Source of the DNA: Frigidibacter albus
GTDB lineage: Bacteria > Pseudomonadota > Alphaproteobacteria > Rhodobacterales > Rhodobacteraceae
NCBI RefSeq assembly: GCF_009908165.1
Contig: NZ_JAAAUC010000003.1
Span: 1 to 64,000 of the forward strand
Length of the DNA stretch: 64,000 nt
Direction: 5' to 3'
How positions within the stretch are numbered: position 1 is the stretch's first letter; every line of letters starts with the position of its first letter. The translations under genes and the position numbers were made by a program. Shown here piece by piece: positions 16,460-24,232 of this stretch. The notes under the pieces were generated by a model. The model was not told the origin of the DNA, ran no database searches, and worked only from the letters and a program-made list of their open reading frames with translations.

Positions 16460-17136
16460 AACAGGTGCTGATCGTCGAGGATGATCCCGACATCGCCTCG
16501 CTTTTGCAACGCGGGCTGGGGGCGGCGGGCTATGGCACGGTCTGGGAGGCGGCGGGCGAGCCGGCGCTGGCGCGGCTGCGGCATCAGGCTTTCGATGCCG
16601 CGATCATCGACATGATGCTGGGCGAGGAGAGCGGCGCCGAGCTGCTGGCCGAGATGCGTGCCCGCGGCCACCGGATGCCGGCCATCGTGCTCAGCGCCCT
16701 GTCGCGGGTCGAGGACCGGGCCGAGGGGCTGGATGCCGGCGCGCAGGATTATGTGGTCAAGCCCTTCCAGCTGGGAGAGCTGATCGCGCGGCTGGAGGTG
16801 CAGCTGGTGCGCGGCGCGGCCCCTGTGCCCGCTCTGGCGCTTGGCGGGCTGCGCTATGACCCGGCAGACCGCACCGTCAGCGGCGCCGGCCGCAAGGTGG
16901 TGCTGACCGAGCGCGAGGGCGAGCTGCTGGCGCATCTGATCGCCCGCCCCGGGCAGGTGCTGACCCGCGGCGAGATCTTCGATGCGCTGTGGGCGCCGCA
17001 TGGCGGATCGACCGAGAATGTCGTCGATGTCTATCTGGGATACCTGCGGCGCAAGCTGTCGGACCTGTCGCCCTATGGGCTGGCCCTGCGCACCCTGCGC
17101 GGGCGCGGCTTTGTCCTGACGCTGGAGGAAAGCTGA
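16456..17136 (+). CDS. OmpR-family response regulator
   Basis: 226 aa, GTG start overlapping the kinase stop by 4 bases. The receiver has the acidic pair EDDP, phospho-acceptor Asp52 in AIIDMMLG and Lys102 in VVKPFQ. The winged-helix output domain carries LTEREGELLAHLIARPGQVLTR and VVDVYLGYLRRKL. It is the cognate partner of the kinase at 14948. The next gene starts inside its stop codon (TGATG), so the regulator and two secreted proteins form one operon. Its targets are unknown. Confidence 0.9.
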   Translation: MKQVLIVEDDPDIASLLQRGLGAAGYGTVWEAAGEPALARLRHQAFDAAIIDMMLGEESGAELLAEMRARGHRMPAIVLSALSRVEDRAEGLDAGAQDYVVKPFQLGELIARLEVQLVRGAAPVPALALGGLRYDPADRTVSGAGRKVVLTEREGELLAHLIARPGQVLTRGEIFDALWAPHGGSTENVVDVYLGYLRRKLSDLSPYGLALRTLRGRGFVLTLEES

Positions 17137-17780
17137 TGACCCGAGTTGTTGCCTGTGCGCTGGCGCTGCTGGTGGCGGCGGGGCCCGCCGCCGCGGGGCC
17201 GCTGTCGGACCTGATCTTCGCGCCGGGGGCGGCTGCGGCGAGCGCGGCGGAGGTGTCCTATGCCCATGAGCGCAGGGTGCCGGCGGATTTGCCCGAGGAT
17301 GCCGCGCTGCCCAAGCCGGTCAGCGATGAGGTGCTGACGTTGGCCCAGACCAGTGGCGAGGTGCCGCGCAGGGTGCTGACGCGGCAGGGGCCGGGCACCC
17401 CGGGGCCTGCGCCGGTGTCGGAGTTCCCGCTGGCGGGGCCGGACCCGGTGCTGCTGTTCTTCCTCGAATCCACCGCGCGCAACATGGCCGCGCTGACCGG
17501 CGGCAGCCCGTTCTACATCCGCAACCGCATCCGCGAGGCGCTTGGGCAGGCCGATCTGGGCACCGAAGTCACACTCGGCGATACGCCCGCCCGGCAGATA
17601 GTGTTGCAGCCCTTCGCCGCCGACCCGAACCGCGCCAGCATGGGGGCCTTTGCCGAGCTGGCGCTGACGCTGGTGGTGGAGACCGAAGGGGCCCCGCGCT
17701 TCCTCAGCCTTTCGGCCGATACCGCTGCGGCGAAGGGCGGTTATCATGAAAGCCTGACCCTGATGCCGGAGGAGGAATGA
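17136..17780 (+). CDS. Secreted protein of unknown function downstream of the two-component system
   Basis: 214 aa with a signal peptide (cut near AAAGPL). The mature part has a proline-rich linker (PGTPGPAPVSEFPLAGPDP, residues ~87-105) followed by a folded region with RNMAALTGGSPFYIRNRI. That region ends in a short acidic tail. It overlaps the OmpR regulator stop by one base and the next gene by 4, so its translation is coupled to both. I recognise no family; it may be a periplasmic accessory of methanol oxidation or of the adjacent kinase's sensing. Confidence 0.6.
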   Translation: MTRVVACALALLVAAGPAAAGPLSDLIFAPGAAAASAAEVSYAHERRVPADLPEDAALPKPVSDEVLTLAQTSGEVPRRVLTRQGPGTPGPAPVSEFPLAGPDPVLLFFLESTARNMAALTGGSPFYIRNRIREALGQADLGTEVTLGDTPARQIVLQPFAADPNRASMGAFAELALTLVVETEGAPRFLSLSADTAAAKGGYHESLTLMPEEE

Positions 17781-18139
17781 TGCGCGCGATAGTCCTGGCG
17801 GGCGCGGTGATGGCTGGGCTTGTGGGTGCGGCCCTTGCGGCCGATCCGGCCCTGCCGCCGGTGCTGAACGACTACCCCACCGAAGCGCGGGCGGAATATG
17901 TCTTCGCCTGCATGGCCGCGAACGGGCAGACGCGGGATGCGCTGACGCGCTGTTCGTGCTCGATAGACCAGATCGCGGCGATCCTGCCCTATGACGGATA
18001 TGTCGCGGGGGAAACCGTGCTGATGCTGCGGCAGACCACGGGCGAGCGGTCGGCGCTGTTCCGCGGCACCGCCGCGACTACGGCGGTGGTGGCAGAGCTG
18101 CGGCGGGCGCAGGCCGAGGCCGAGATCCTGTGCTTTTGA
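17777..18139 (+). CDS. Small secreted Cys-containing protein of unknown function
   Basis: 120 aa with a signal peptide (cut near ALA-ADP). The mature part contains FACMAANG and RCSCSID (four cysteines including the C-terminal one), suggesting disulfides or a metal/thiol site. ATG 17777 overlaps the previous stop (ATGA). The final 62 bases overlap the 3' end of the convergent batD gene; both frames look genuine. Function not recognised. Co-occurrence with the xox/Bat locus suggests an envelope role. Confidence 0.6.
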   Translation: MMRAIVLAGAVMAGLVGAALAADPALPPVLNDYPTEARAEYVFACMAANGQTRDALTRCSCSIDQIAAILPYDGYVAGETVLMLRQTTGERSALFRGTAATTAVVAELRRAQAEAEILCF

Positions 18140-19316
18140 CCCCGCTCCGCGCGGCCCGCCGCAAGTCGGCGACAAAGCGCGCCGTGTCGAACTCAGCTGC
18201 CCGCCGCCCGTAGATCGCGGCATCCAGCCGCGCCAGAGCCGCGCGGCGCAGGGCCGGGTCCGCGGCTTCCTCGGGGCGCAGATAGGCCTCGGCCGCCCCC
18301 CGCAACGCCAGCAGATCGCCTGACCGCGCCGCCTGCCGCAGGTGCCAGCGCGGCAAGGGCGACCAGTGCCGCGCGAGGCGCGCCGCCGCCAGCCGCGCCC
18401 GATCCGGCCGATACCAGCGCGCCATCACCGCCGCCCCGAGCGCGAGGCCCGCGGCAAAGGTGGCAGCCAGCAGCCAGCGGCTGCCCGCGCTGATCCGCCC
18501 GGCATCCACCTGATTGTCCCTGAAGCTGGCATAGCCGATCGGCAGTGCCGGGATCTCCACCTGCGCCATCTGCCGGGTCTTCGTGTCGAAATACGGGATC
18601 ACCACCGGCTCCAGCACCCCCGGCTCGCCGGTTTCCGGCCGGAACTGCCAGGTCCAGATCACGCTGGCCACCGGGCCATCGGGCGTCAGCTCCAGCGTCC
18701 GCTGCACCGGCGCCGCGAAGGTGATCAGCCAGTTTTCCGAGACCACGGGCCGCGGCGGCAGCATTTCCGGCAGCACGCCATGCGCCCGCAGCGTGACGGT
18801 GCGGGTGACGGTGGCGCCATCCTGCAGGGCGGCGGGGTCGGTGCTGAGCGCGTCTTGCAGCGTCACGTCCGAGGCGGCGAAGTGCCAGCCCCGATCCGTC
18901 GGGAAGCTCCCCACCGACAGCTCCATCGGGGACGATCGCACCAGCGCCTCGGCCCGCTGGCTGGCGGTGGTAATGATGGTCAGGCTGTGTTCGGCCGGCC
19001 CGAACCGCCCCGGCCCGGCCCGCTTGGGGAACAGCGCCAGCTTGCGCTCCATCACCATGTAGCTGCGCCCGTCGATCCTCTCGCGGTGCCAGTCGTCCTG
19101 CGCCAGCTGGATCCAGTCGAAGGCATCGGTGGGGGCGATCACCAGATCCTCGCGCGCGATGGAGCGTTCGTAGACGCCGCGGAGGGTGACGGGAACCATC
19201 TCGCCGACCACGATTTCCCTGTGGGTGGGGTGGGGGATGATGTCCAGCTCCAGCCGGCCCTCGGCGAGGGCGGGGAGCGGCAGAAGCAGCAGGCACAGGG
19301 CGAAGCGTATCACCAC
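18078..19316 (-). CDS. batD: BatD-like membrane-anchored protein
   Basis: 412 aa. A signal peptide (cut near ALAEG) is followed by a large periplasmic beta-rich region (EIVVGEMVPVTLRGVYERS, then LPEMLPPRPVVSENWLITF), a transmembrane helix near residue 285 (WLLAATFAAGLALGAAVMA) and a cytoplasmic helical tail ending in a Pro/Ala-rich run. It is the last gene of a MoxR-DUF58-DUF4381-BatA-B-C-D operon. GTG 19316 or 19313 both fit; each overlaps the batC stop. The Pro-rich end is the part that overlaps the convergent gene at 17777. A chaperone-like role for periplasmic enzymes is known for such operons only in general terms. Confidence 0.7.
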   Translation of the reverse strand: MVIRFALCLLLLPLPALAEGRLELDIIPHPTHREIVVGEMVPVTLRGVYERSIAREDLVIAPTDAFDWIQLAQDDWHRERIDGRSYMVMERKLALFPKRAGPGRFGPAEHSLTIITTASQRAEALVRSSPMELSVGSFPTDRGWHFAASDVTLQDALSTDPAALQDGATVTRTVTLRAHGVLPEMLPPRPVVSENWLITFAAPVQRTLELTPDGPVASVIWTWQFRPETGEPGVLEPVVIPYFDTKTRQMAQVEIPALPIGYASFRDNQVDAGRISAGSRWLLAATFAAGLALGAAVMARWYRPDRARLAAARLARHWSPLPRWHLRQAARSGDLLALRGAAEAYLRPEEAADPALRRAALARLDAAIYGRRAAEFDTARFVADLRRAARSGVKSTGSRPRPAPAAALPPPP

Positions 19317-19912
19317 GGGTCGCCCTCCTCTGGCGGGGTCAGGCCGATGGACAGGCGGCGCAGATGCTCATCGGCCAGCCGCAGCCGCAGGAATTCGCCC
19401 GGATCATCGGGCAGCGCCTCCAGCCAGGCGGCATCGGCGACGCGGCGGCCTGCGTCCAGCGGTTTGCCAAGCACGTTGAACTTTTCCACCGGCGGGCCGT
19501 CCGGCGGGGTGACGGGAGTCACGGCGATGCGGCCGGCCTCGTTGCCCGCGCCCATCACCGGCGGGATCAGGGCATGCACCACGGCGCGGTTGTCGCGCGC
19601 CTCGGAATCCGCCGGGTTGGCGAACAGCACCGCATCGAAATAGGCGCGGGCGAGGGGGTAGTTGCCGGTGGCGGCCAGCGACAGGCCGCGGTTGTAGGTG
19701 GCGCTGCGGCCCGCCGCGCGGAAGGCGAGGTCGGCGGCGGCATGGTCCCCGGCGCGGTAGAGCGCCACGCCGCGGATCTGCGGATCCTCGATGAGCCGCG
19801 CCGCGGGGCCGGGCAGCCCTGCGACCAGTGCCAGCTTGCCGATGCCCTCCCGCCCCGCCAGCGCCAGGGCCAGCAGCGCGCAACCGGCAAGGATCAGGGC
19901 GGCGCGGGTCAT
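19310..19912 (-). CDS. batC: BatC-like TPR protein with N-terminal membrane helix
   Basis: 200 aa. An N-terminal hydrophobic helix (ALILAGCALLALALAG) is followed by a tetratricopeptide-like helical region (YRAGDHAAADLAFRAAG, YNRGLSLAATGNYPLARAYF) that probably faces the periplasm. It resembles BatC/MxaK-type accessory proteins. ATG 19912 overlaps the batB stop by 4 bases. The reading frame runs much further upstream, but that part is only a shadow of batA and batB. Protein-protein scaffolding for the VWA partners is inferred. Confidence 0.7.
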   Translation of the reverse strand: MTRAALILAGCALLALALAGREGIGKLALVAGLPGPAARLIEDPQIRGVALYRAGDHAAADLAFRAAGRSATYNRGLSLAATGNYPLARAYFDAVLFANPADSEARDNRAVVHALIPPVMGAGNEAGRIAVTPVTPPDGPPVEKFNVLGKPLDAGRRVADAAWLEALPDDPGEFLRLRLADEHLRRLSIGLTPPEEGDPW

Positions 19913-20832
19913 GCCCGCCTCCGCATCAGGGCGAGGGCAGGCATCAGCGCCGCCAGCAGCAGCCAGCGGCCGAGGTCGTCGAAGGCCATCGCGGCGCGTT
20001 CGCTGCGGGCGAGGGCGGTCAGCCGCGCCGCCTCGATCTGCGCCAGCAGCGGGCGGGGGGCACTGGCGGGGGCATGGGCACCGCCAGCCGCAGCGGCGAG
20101 GCTTGCCAGCGCCTCGGAGTCGGGGGGCGGGGCGCCCTCGGCCGGGGCGGAGGACAGCCCCAGCGTCCACAGCCGCGCGCCCGCCTCGGCCAGCCGCTGC
20201 GCCTCCTCCAGCGCCGGGGGGCTGACGCCGCCGCCGTCGGAGATCAGGATCAGGTCTACCCCGCCCACGCCGGGATGCCCTTCGCGCAAGAACAGATCGC
20301 GGGCGCTGGCCAGCGCGATGTCGGGCCGGCTGCCCTGCACCGGCATGGTCTGCGCATCCAGCACCGCGATCAGGCTTTCCAGCGTCGCCGCATCGCTGGT
20401 GGGCGCGCTGGCGAGATAGGCATCGGCGGCATAGAGCATCAGCCCCACGGGCCGCCCCTGCGCCGATTGCAGCACCAGCGCCGCCGCCGCCTGCGCATCG
20501 GCCAGCGCCGGGCCGCGCGTGATCGAGGGCGAGAGGTCGAGGATCAGCACCACGGGGTCCATCGGCGCGAAGGCGGTGGCCGAGGCGCTGAGGCGCGCCG
20601 GGCCGGCGAGCGCCAGTGCCAGCAGCGCGGCCAGCACGAAGGGTGCGAGCCGAGGTGCGCCCCCCATGCCGACAAGCCCAAGCGCCTGCATCCGGCGCAG
20701 CAAGGGCGGATCGACCAGCCGCTCCCACCCGCCGCCCGCCGCGCGGCGCCGCAGCCAGAGGGCCGCCAAGGCGACGGGCAGCAGCGCCAGCAGCCATAGA
20801 GGGCGCAACAGGACCAGATCGCCGGGGCTCAT
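19909..20832 (-). CDS. batB: BatB-like von Willebrand factor A protein (MxaL-like)
   Basis: 307 aa. Two N-terminal hydrophobic helices (WLLALLPVALAALWL and APFVLAALLALALAG) are followed by a VWA domain with the MIDAS motif DLSPSI and a C-terminal membrane helix. The metal-ion-dependent adhesion site looks intact, so it probably binds a divalent metal and a protein partner. It is coupled by 4-base overlaps to batA and batC. Related genes in mxa operons (mxaC, mxaL) are needed to insert metal into methanol dehydrogenase; a similar role for XoxF here is inference. Confidence 0.78.
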   Translation of the reverse strand: MSPGDLVLLRPLWLLALLPVALAALWLRRRAAGGGWERLVDPPLLRRMQALGLVGMGGAPRLAPFVLAALLALALAGPARLSASATAFAPMDPVVLILDLSPSITRGPALADAQAAAALVLQSAQGRPVGLMLYAADAYLASAPTSDAATLESLIAVLDAQTMPVQGSRPDIALASARDLFLREGHPGVGGVDLILISDGGGVSPPALEEAQRLAEAGARLWTLGLSSAPAEGAPPPDSEALASLAAAAGGAHAPASAPRPLLAQIEAARLTALARSERAAMAFDDLGRWLLLAALMPALALMRRRA

Positions 20833-21800
20833 GCCGCCCCCCTCGGGTCAAGGCCAAGCCCAAGCGCCGCCAGCAGCGCCACCATCGCCGGCCAGATCCA
20901 CATCGGCTGCGGCACCAGCACCGGCGGGCGGCGCGAGGGGTTGGGCTCCAGCCGGTCCAGATCCGCCGCCATCGCCGCAAGGTCGGCCATGTCGCGCACC
21001 CGGTAACTGGTGCCGCCGCTGGCCGCCGCAATCTCGCGCAGCAAGGCGATATCCACGGCATCGCGGCTGGCGGGGCGGGTTTCCAGATCGTCGGGGCCAA
21101 GCGCGATGGTGTGAACGCGCACACCGCGTTCGGCAGCCAGCGCCGCGACCTGCCGCGCATCCATCCGCGCGCCGGTCTCCTTGCCATCCGACAGCAGCAC
21201 GATCACCTGCCCCTCCGCCGCCCCCGCCACCACCCGTTTCAGCGCGAGCCCCAGCCCTTCCGCGATGGCGGTGGACCGGCCGGTGATGCCGATCCCCGCC
21301 TCCTCGATGGCGCGGGACACGGCGGCAAGGTCATGGGTCAGCGGGGCCGCGACATAGGCGCGGTCAGCGAACAGCACCAGCCCGATGCGGTCACCAGCGC
21401 GCGAGGCGACGAAGCCTTGCGCCACCTGCTTGACGGCATCGAGGCGCGAGATGCGCTGCCCGTCCAGATCAAAATCCTCGATGGCCATGCTGCCCGACAG
21501 GTCCAGCGACAGCAGGATGTCTCGGCCCGAGGCGCTGGTATCGGCGGTGGCGACCAGCCGCGCCGGGCCGGAAAGGGCCAGCACCAGCGCGCACCACAGC
21601 AGCGCTTTCAGGGCCCGGGTGCGGGTGACGGTGCGGCGCTGCGCGTCTGCGGGGAGGGCCGCCGCGCCGATGGCGCCGGGCAGGCGCATCGCGGCCAGCT
21701 GCGCAGGCTGCGGTGGCAGCAGGCGGAGCGCCAGCAGCGGCAACGGCAACAGCAGCAGCGCGAGGGGGGCGGCGAGGATGAGGGTGCCGAGGTCAGGCAT
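20829..21800 (-). CDS. batA: BatA-like von Willebrand factor A protein (MxaC-like)
   Basis: 323 aa. N-terminal hydrophobic helices (residues 7-28 and 64-78) are followed by a VWA domain with a canonical MIDAS, DLSGSM (Asp100, Ser102, Ser104), the conserved Thr (GRSTAI) and Asp (LLSDGKETG), and a C-terminal transmembrane helix. It is the first of two tandem VWA proteins in the Bat operon. It overlaps the DUF4381 gene by 8 bases and batB by 4. Confidence 0.8.
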   Translation of the reverse strand: MPDLGTLILAAPLALLLLPLPLLALRLLPPQPAQLAAMRLPGAIGAAALPADAQRRTVTRTRALKALLWCALVLALSGPARLVATADTSASGRDILLSLDLSGSMAIEDFDLDGQRISRLDAVKQVAQGFVASRAGDRIGLVLFADRAYVAAPLTHDLAAVSRAIEEAGIGITGRSTAIAEGLGLALKRVVAGAAEGQVIVLLSDGKETGARMDARQVAALAAERGVRVHTIALGPDDLETRPASRDAVDIALLREIAAASGGTSYRVRDMADLAAMAADLDRLEPNPSRRPPVLVPQPMWIWPAMVALLAALGLGLDPRGAA

Positions 21801-22158
21801 GTCTGGCGCCTCGCGCGGCGGCGCGGATCAGCGGCTCCAGCGTAGGGTTGTCCGGCACCGCGGCACCATAGAGCGCGGGGCGCAGGTCGGGCGGGACCGT
21901 GCCGCCATAGTGCGCCAGCAGCGCCGCCTGTGCCAGCAGCCGGTCCTGCGGCGGCAGGGGGCGGAGGTCGGCCAGCGCCGCCTCCAGCGCCTCGGCGGGC
22001 GGGCGGCGGCGGTGCAGGGCGGGGCGCAGCAGGGCCATCAGCGCGAGGGCCGCAAGCAGGCCGAGGCCGAGGGCGGCCAGCACTTCGGGTGGGCCAAGCT
22101 GCACATAATCCAGCGGCAGGCGCGGCGGGTGCAGGTCCTGCACGATCTGCGGGGTCAT
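21793..22158 (-). CDS. DUF4381-like small membrane protein
   Basis: 121 aa. A short periplasmic lead (PPRLPLDYVQLGPPE) is followed by one transmembrane helix (residues ~26-45) and a basic cytoplasmic region with RPPAEALEAALADLRPLPPQD. Its size, topology and position between DUF58 and BatA match the DUF4381 member of MoxR/Bat operons; the mxa counterpart in this position is mxaA. It overlaps both neighbours by a few bases. The biochemical function is unknown. Confidence 0.65.
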   Translation of the reverse strand: MTPQIVQDLHPPRLPLDYVQLGPPEVLAALGLGLLAALALMALLRPALHRRRPPAEALEAALADLRPLPPQDRLLAQAALLAHYGGTVPPDLRPALYGAAVPDNPTLEPLIRAAARGARHA

Positions 22159-23018
22159 GGCGCGGGCTCCAGTGCCAGCGGCGCGTCGGTCGCCAGCCGC
22201 TCCACCTGCGCGCCGAGTTGTTCCAGCCGCCGGACCAGATCGGCGCGGCGCGCGGGCAGGGCGGTGAAGTCACCGAGGCGGGCGGGGCCGGTGCCGATCC
22301 GGTAGGGCAGGGCACCAGCGGGAGGGCTCAGCTCGAAGCGGTCTTCGGTCAGCTCGATGCGCAGCGGGCCGCGGCGCAGGATGCCGGCCAGCACCTGCTC
22401 GATGCCCTCGCCTGGATCGTCGAAGCCGGTCGCCAGCACCACCGCCGCCCCGCGCGGGGCGAGGCGGGCGGCCCCGGCCAGCATCTGCGCAAGGTCGGGC
22501 ACGGCCGCTTCCGGAGCCTCCAGCGCCGCGGCGTGCGCCCGCGCGAGGCATCCCGCCACCCGCGCCATGCCGCGGGCGCGGGCCGCCGCGCGCTCCGCCA
22601 CCAGCCCACTGGCTGTCAGCGCCACCACGCCGGCACTGCCGCCCGCCAGCACCGCTTGCCAGCCCGCCACCGCCAACGCCTCGGCGGCGGCAATCGAGCG
22701 GAAGCGCCCCCGCGTGCCCCACAGCATCGGCGGGCAGAAATCGGCGATCAGCATCACGCTGCGGTCGCGGTCTTCCTGAAAGCTGCGCACCTGAAGGCTG
22801 CCGCTGCGCGCTGTGGCCGCGGCATCGAGATGGCGCAGGTCGTCGCCCTCGGTATAGGGGCGGATCTCGCGGATCTCATGGCCCTGCCCGCGCAGGCGGG
22901 TGGCGGTGACCCCGGCGCGGCGGGTGATCTGCACCGCGCCGCGCCCCGGCCGCCCCAGCCGGGCGCCGATGGCCAGCAGATCCTCGGCGCGCAGGTCGGT
23001 AATGGCGGGGGCAAGCAT
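22155..23018 (-). CDS. DUF58 domain protein (MxaS-like)
   Basis: 287-aa soluble protein. The DUF58 hallmark RRAGVTATRLRGQGHEIREI and YTEGDDLRHLDAAATARSG occurs near residues 33-70, followed by a VWA-like half (DRSVMLIADF). It lacks membrane segments. DUF58 proteins nearly always accompany a MoxR ATPase, as here: moxR ends 10 bases upstream. ATG 23018 is chosen because it begins the conserved region. The frame stays open to 23243, but that overlaps moxR. Confidence 0.82.
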   Translation of the reverse strand: MLAPAITDLRAEDLLAIGARLGRPGRGAVQITRRAGVTATRLRGQGHEIREIRPYTEGDDLRHLDAAATARSGSLQVRSFQEDRDRSVMLIADFCPPMLWGTRGRFRSIAAAEALAVAGWQAVLAGGSAGVVALTASGLVAERAAARARGMARVAGCLARAHAAALEAPEAAVPDLAQMLAGAARLAPRGAAVVLATGFDDPGEGIEQVLAGILRRGPLRIELTEDRFELSPPAGALPYRIGTGPARLGDFTALPARRADLVRRLEQLGAQVERLATDAPLALEPAP

Positions 23019-23028
23019 GGGCGGCCCC

Positions 23029-24012
23029 TCAATACGGCCGGACCTGCGCCAGCAGGCGGGCCACGATGTCCCGCGCCGACAGCCCTTCGGACGTCGCACG
23101 CCAGCTTGGCACCAGCCGGTGCGCCAGCGCATCGGGGGCCAGCGCTTCCACATCCTCGGGCAGGGCATGGTCGCGCCCGGCCAGCGCCGCCCGCGCCCGC
23201 GCCGCGGCGGCCAGCGCCAGCGTGCCGCGGGGCGAGACGGCATGCTCGATCAGCCCGGCCAGCGGCGCATCCTCGCCCACCGCGCGCGTGCCCATCACCA
23301 GCCGCACGATGAAATCCTTCAGTGCCGGCGCAAGATGCACCGCCGCCACCGCCGCGCGGGCGGCGTGGAGCCGGTCATGCCCCAGACGCGGGCCTTCGGG
23401 CAGGGGCGGCGCCCGCAGCTCCCCTTCCACCAGATCGAGGATCGCGCGTTCCGCCTCGGCCCCCGGCAGCGCCAGCTGGACATGCAGCAAGAAGCGGTCC
23501 AGCTGCGCCTCGGGCAGCGGGAAGGTGCCTTCGTGCTCAATGGAGTTCTGGGTGGCGATCACCATGAACGGGTCGGGCAGCGGCCTTGTGCTGCCGCCCA
23601 CCGTCACCTGATGCTCGGCCATCGCTTCCAGCAACGCCGATTGCACCTTGGGCGGGGCGCGATTGATCTCATCCACCAGCACCAGCGAGTGGAACAGCGG
23701 CCCGGGCGCGAACTCGAAGCTTTCGGACGCGCGGCGGAACAGCTGGGTGCCGATCATGTCGGACGGCATCAGGTCGGGCGTACACTGGATGCGGGCGAAG
23801 CTGCCGTCGAGGCCCGCCGCCAGCCGCTTGACGGCGCGGGTCTTGGCGAGGCCCGGCGGCCCCTCGATCAGCACATGACCGTCGGCCAGAAGGGCGATCA
23901 CCAGACGCTCGACCAGATGGTCATGCCCGATCAGCCCCGCGGCCATTGCTGCCGTCAGCTCTGCAATCTCGGCGGCCGCAGACGGCGCCGGAACGCTTTC
24001 CAAAAGTGCCAC
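23029..24012 (-). CDS. moxR: MoxR-type AAA+ ATPase
   Basis: 327-aa AAA_3 ATPase: Walker A GPPGLAKT (51-58), Walker B SLVLVDEIN (108-116), sensor 1 in MVIATQNSIEHEGTFPLPEAQLDRF, and a C-terminal AAA lid. It is the first gene of the minus-strand Bat operon. MoxR/MxaR ATPases are chaperones for metal insertion or maturation; the family was named from methanol oxidation mutants of Paracoccus. The xox locus on the other side strongly suggests it matures XoxF. A third copy of the shared motif lies about 72 bases upstream. Confidence 0.93.
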   Translation of the reverse strand: MALLESVPAPSAAAEIAELTAAMAAGLIGHDHLVERLVIALLADGHVLIEGPPGLAKTRAVKRLAAGLDGSFARIQCTPDLMPSDMIGTQLFRRASESFEFAPGPLFHSLVLVDEINRAPPKVQSALLEAMAEHQVTVGGSTRPLPDPFMVIATQNSIEHEGTFPLPEAQLDRFLLHVQLALPGAEAERAILDLVEGELRAPPLPEGPRLGHDRLHAARAAVAAVHLAPALKDFIVRLVMGTRAVGEDAPLAGLIEHAVSPRGTLALAAAARARAALAGRDHALPEDVEALAPDALAHRLVPSWRATSEGLSARDIVARLLAQVRPY

Positions 24013-24083
24013 GCCTCACCTCCCCGATCGGCCATGTCCGGGGCAGAGTGGCAGAGGAACGCGCTCCCCGCCACCGCCCGCGC

Positions 24084-24100
24084 CTCATACTTGCGGATGA
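24084..24100 (+). promoter_or_regulatory. xox-locus shared motif, copy 3 (moxR upstream region)
   Basis: CTCATACTTGCGGATGA matches the xoxF-upstream copy at 14 of 17 positions including the first nine. It lies between moxR (minus) and the unknown membrane gene (plus), oriented towards the latter. If functional for moxR, it works in the opposite orientation to the xoxF copy. Confidence 0.4.
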
Positions 24101-24232
24101 CGGGGGGCGGGGCGCTCGCCGATGTCGGGTGGGCGTTGGCGGTGGGGTGTCGCTCCCCTATATCATGCGCAGGGGCGGTGTGCGGTGACCGGCAGCGCGA
24201 CTGGTGCGGACATGGTCCAGGTGGGAAAGCCG

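Noticed and set aside
19913-21187. Upstream extension of the batC frame on the minus strand
   Set aside because: This stretch is Arg/Gly/Ala-rich out-of-frame translation of batA and batB; the real batC starts at 19912 with a membrane helix.
19909-24012. Direct naming of the operon as mxaRSACKL
   Set aside because: The gene order (two adjacent VWA genes, then TPR, then BatD) fits Bat operons better than mxaC-K-L, and mxaF/mxaI are absent.
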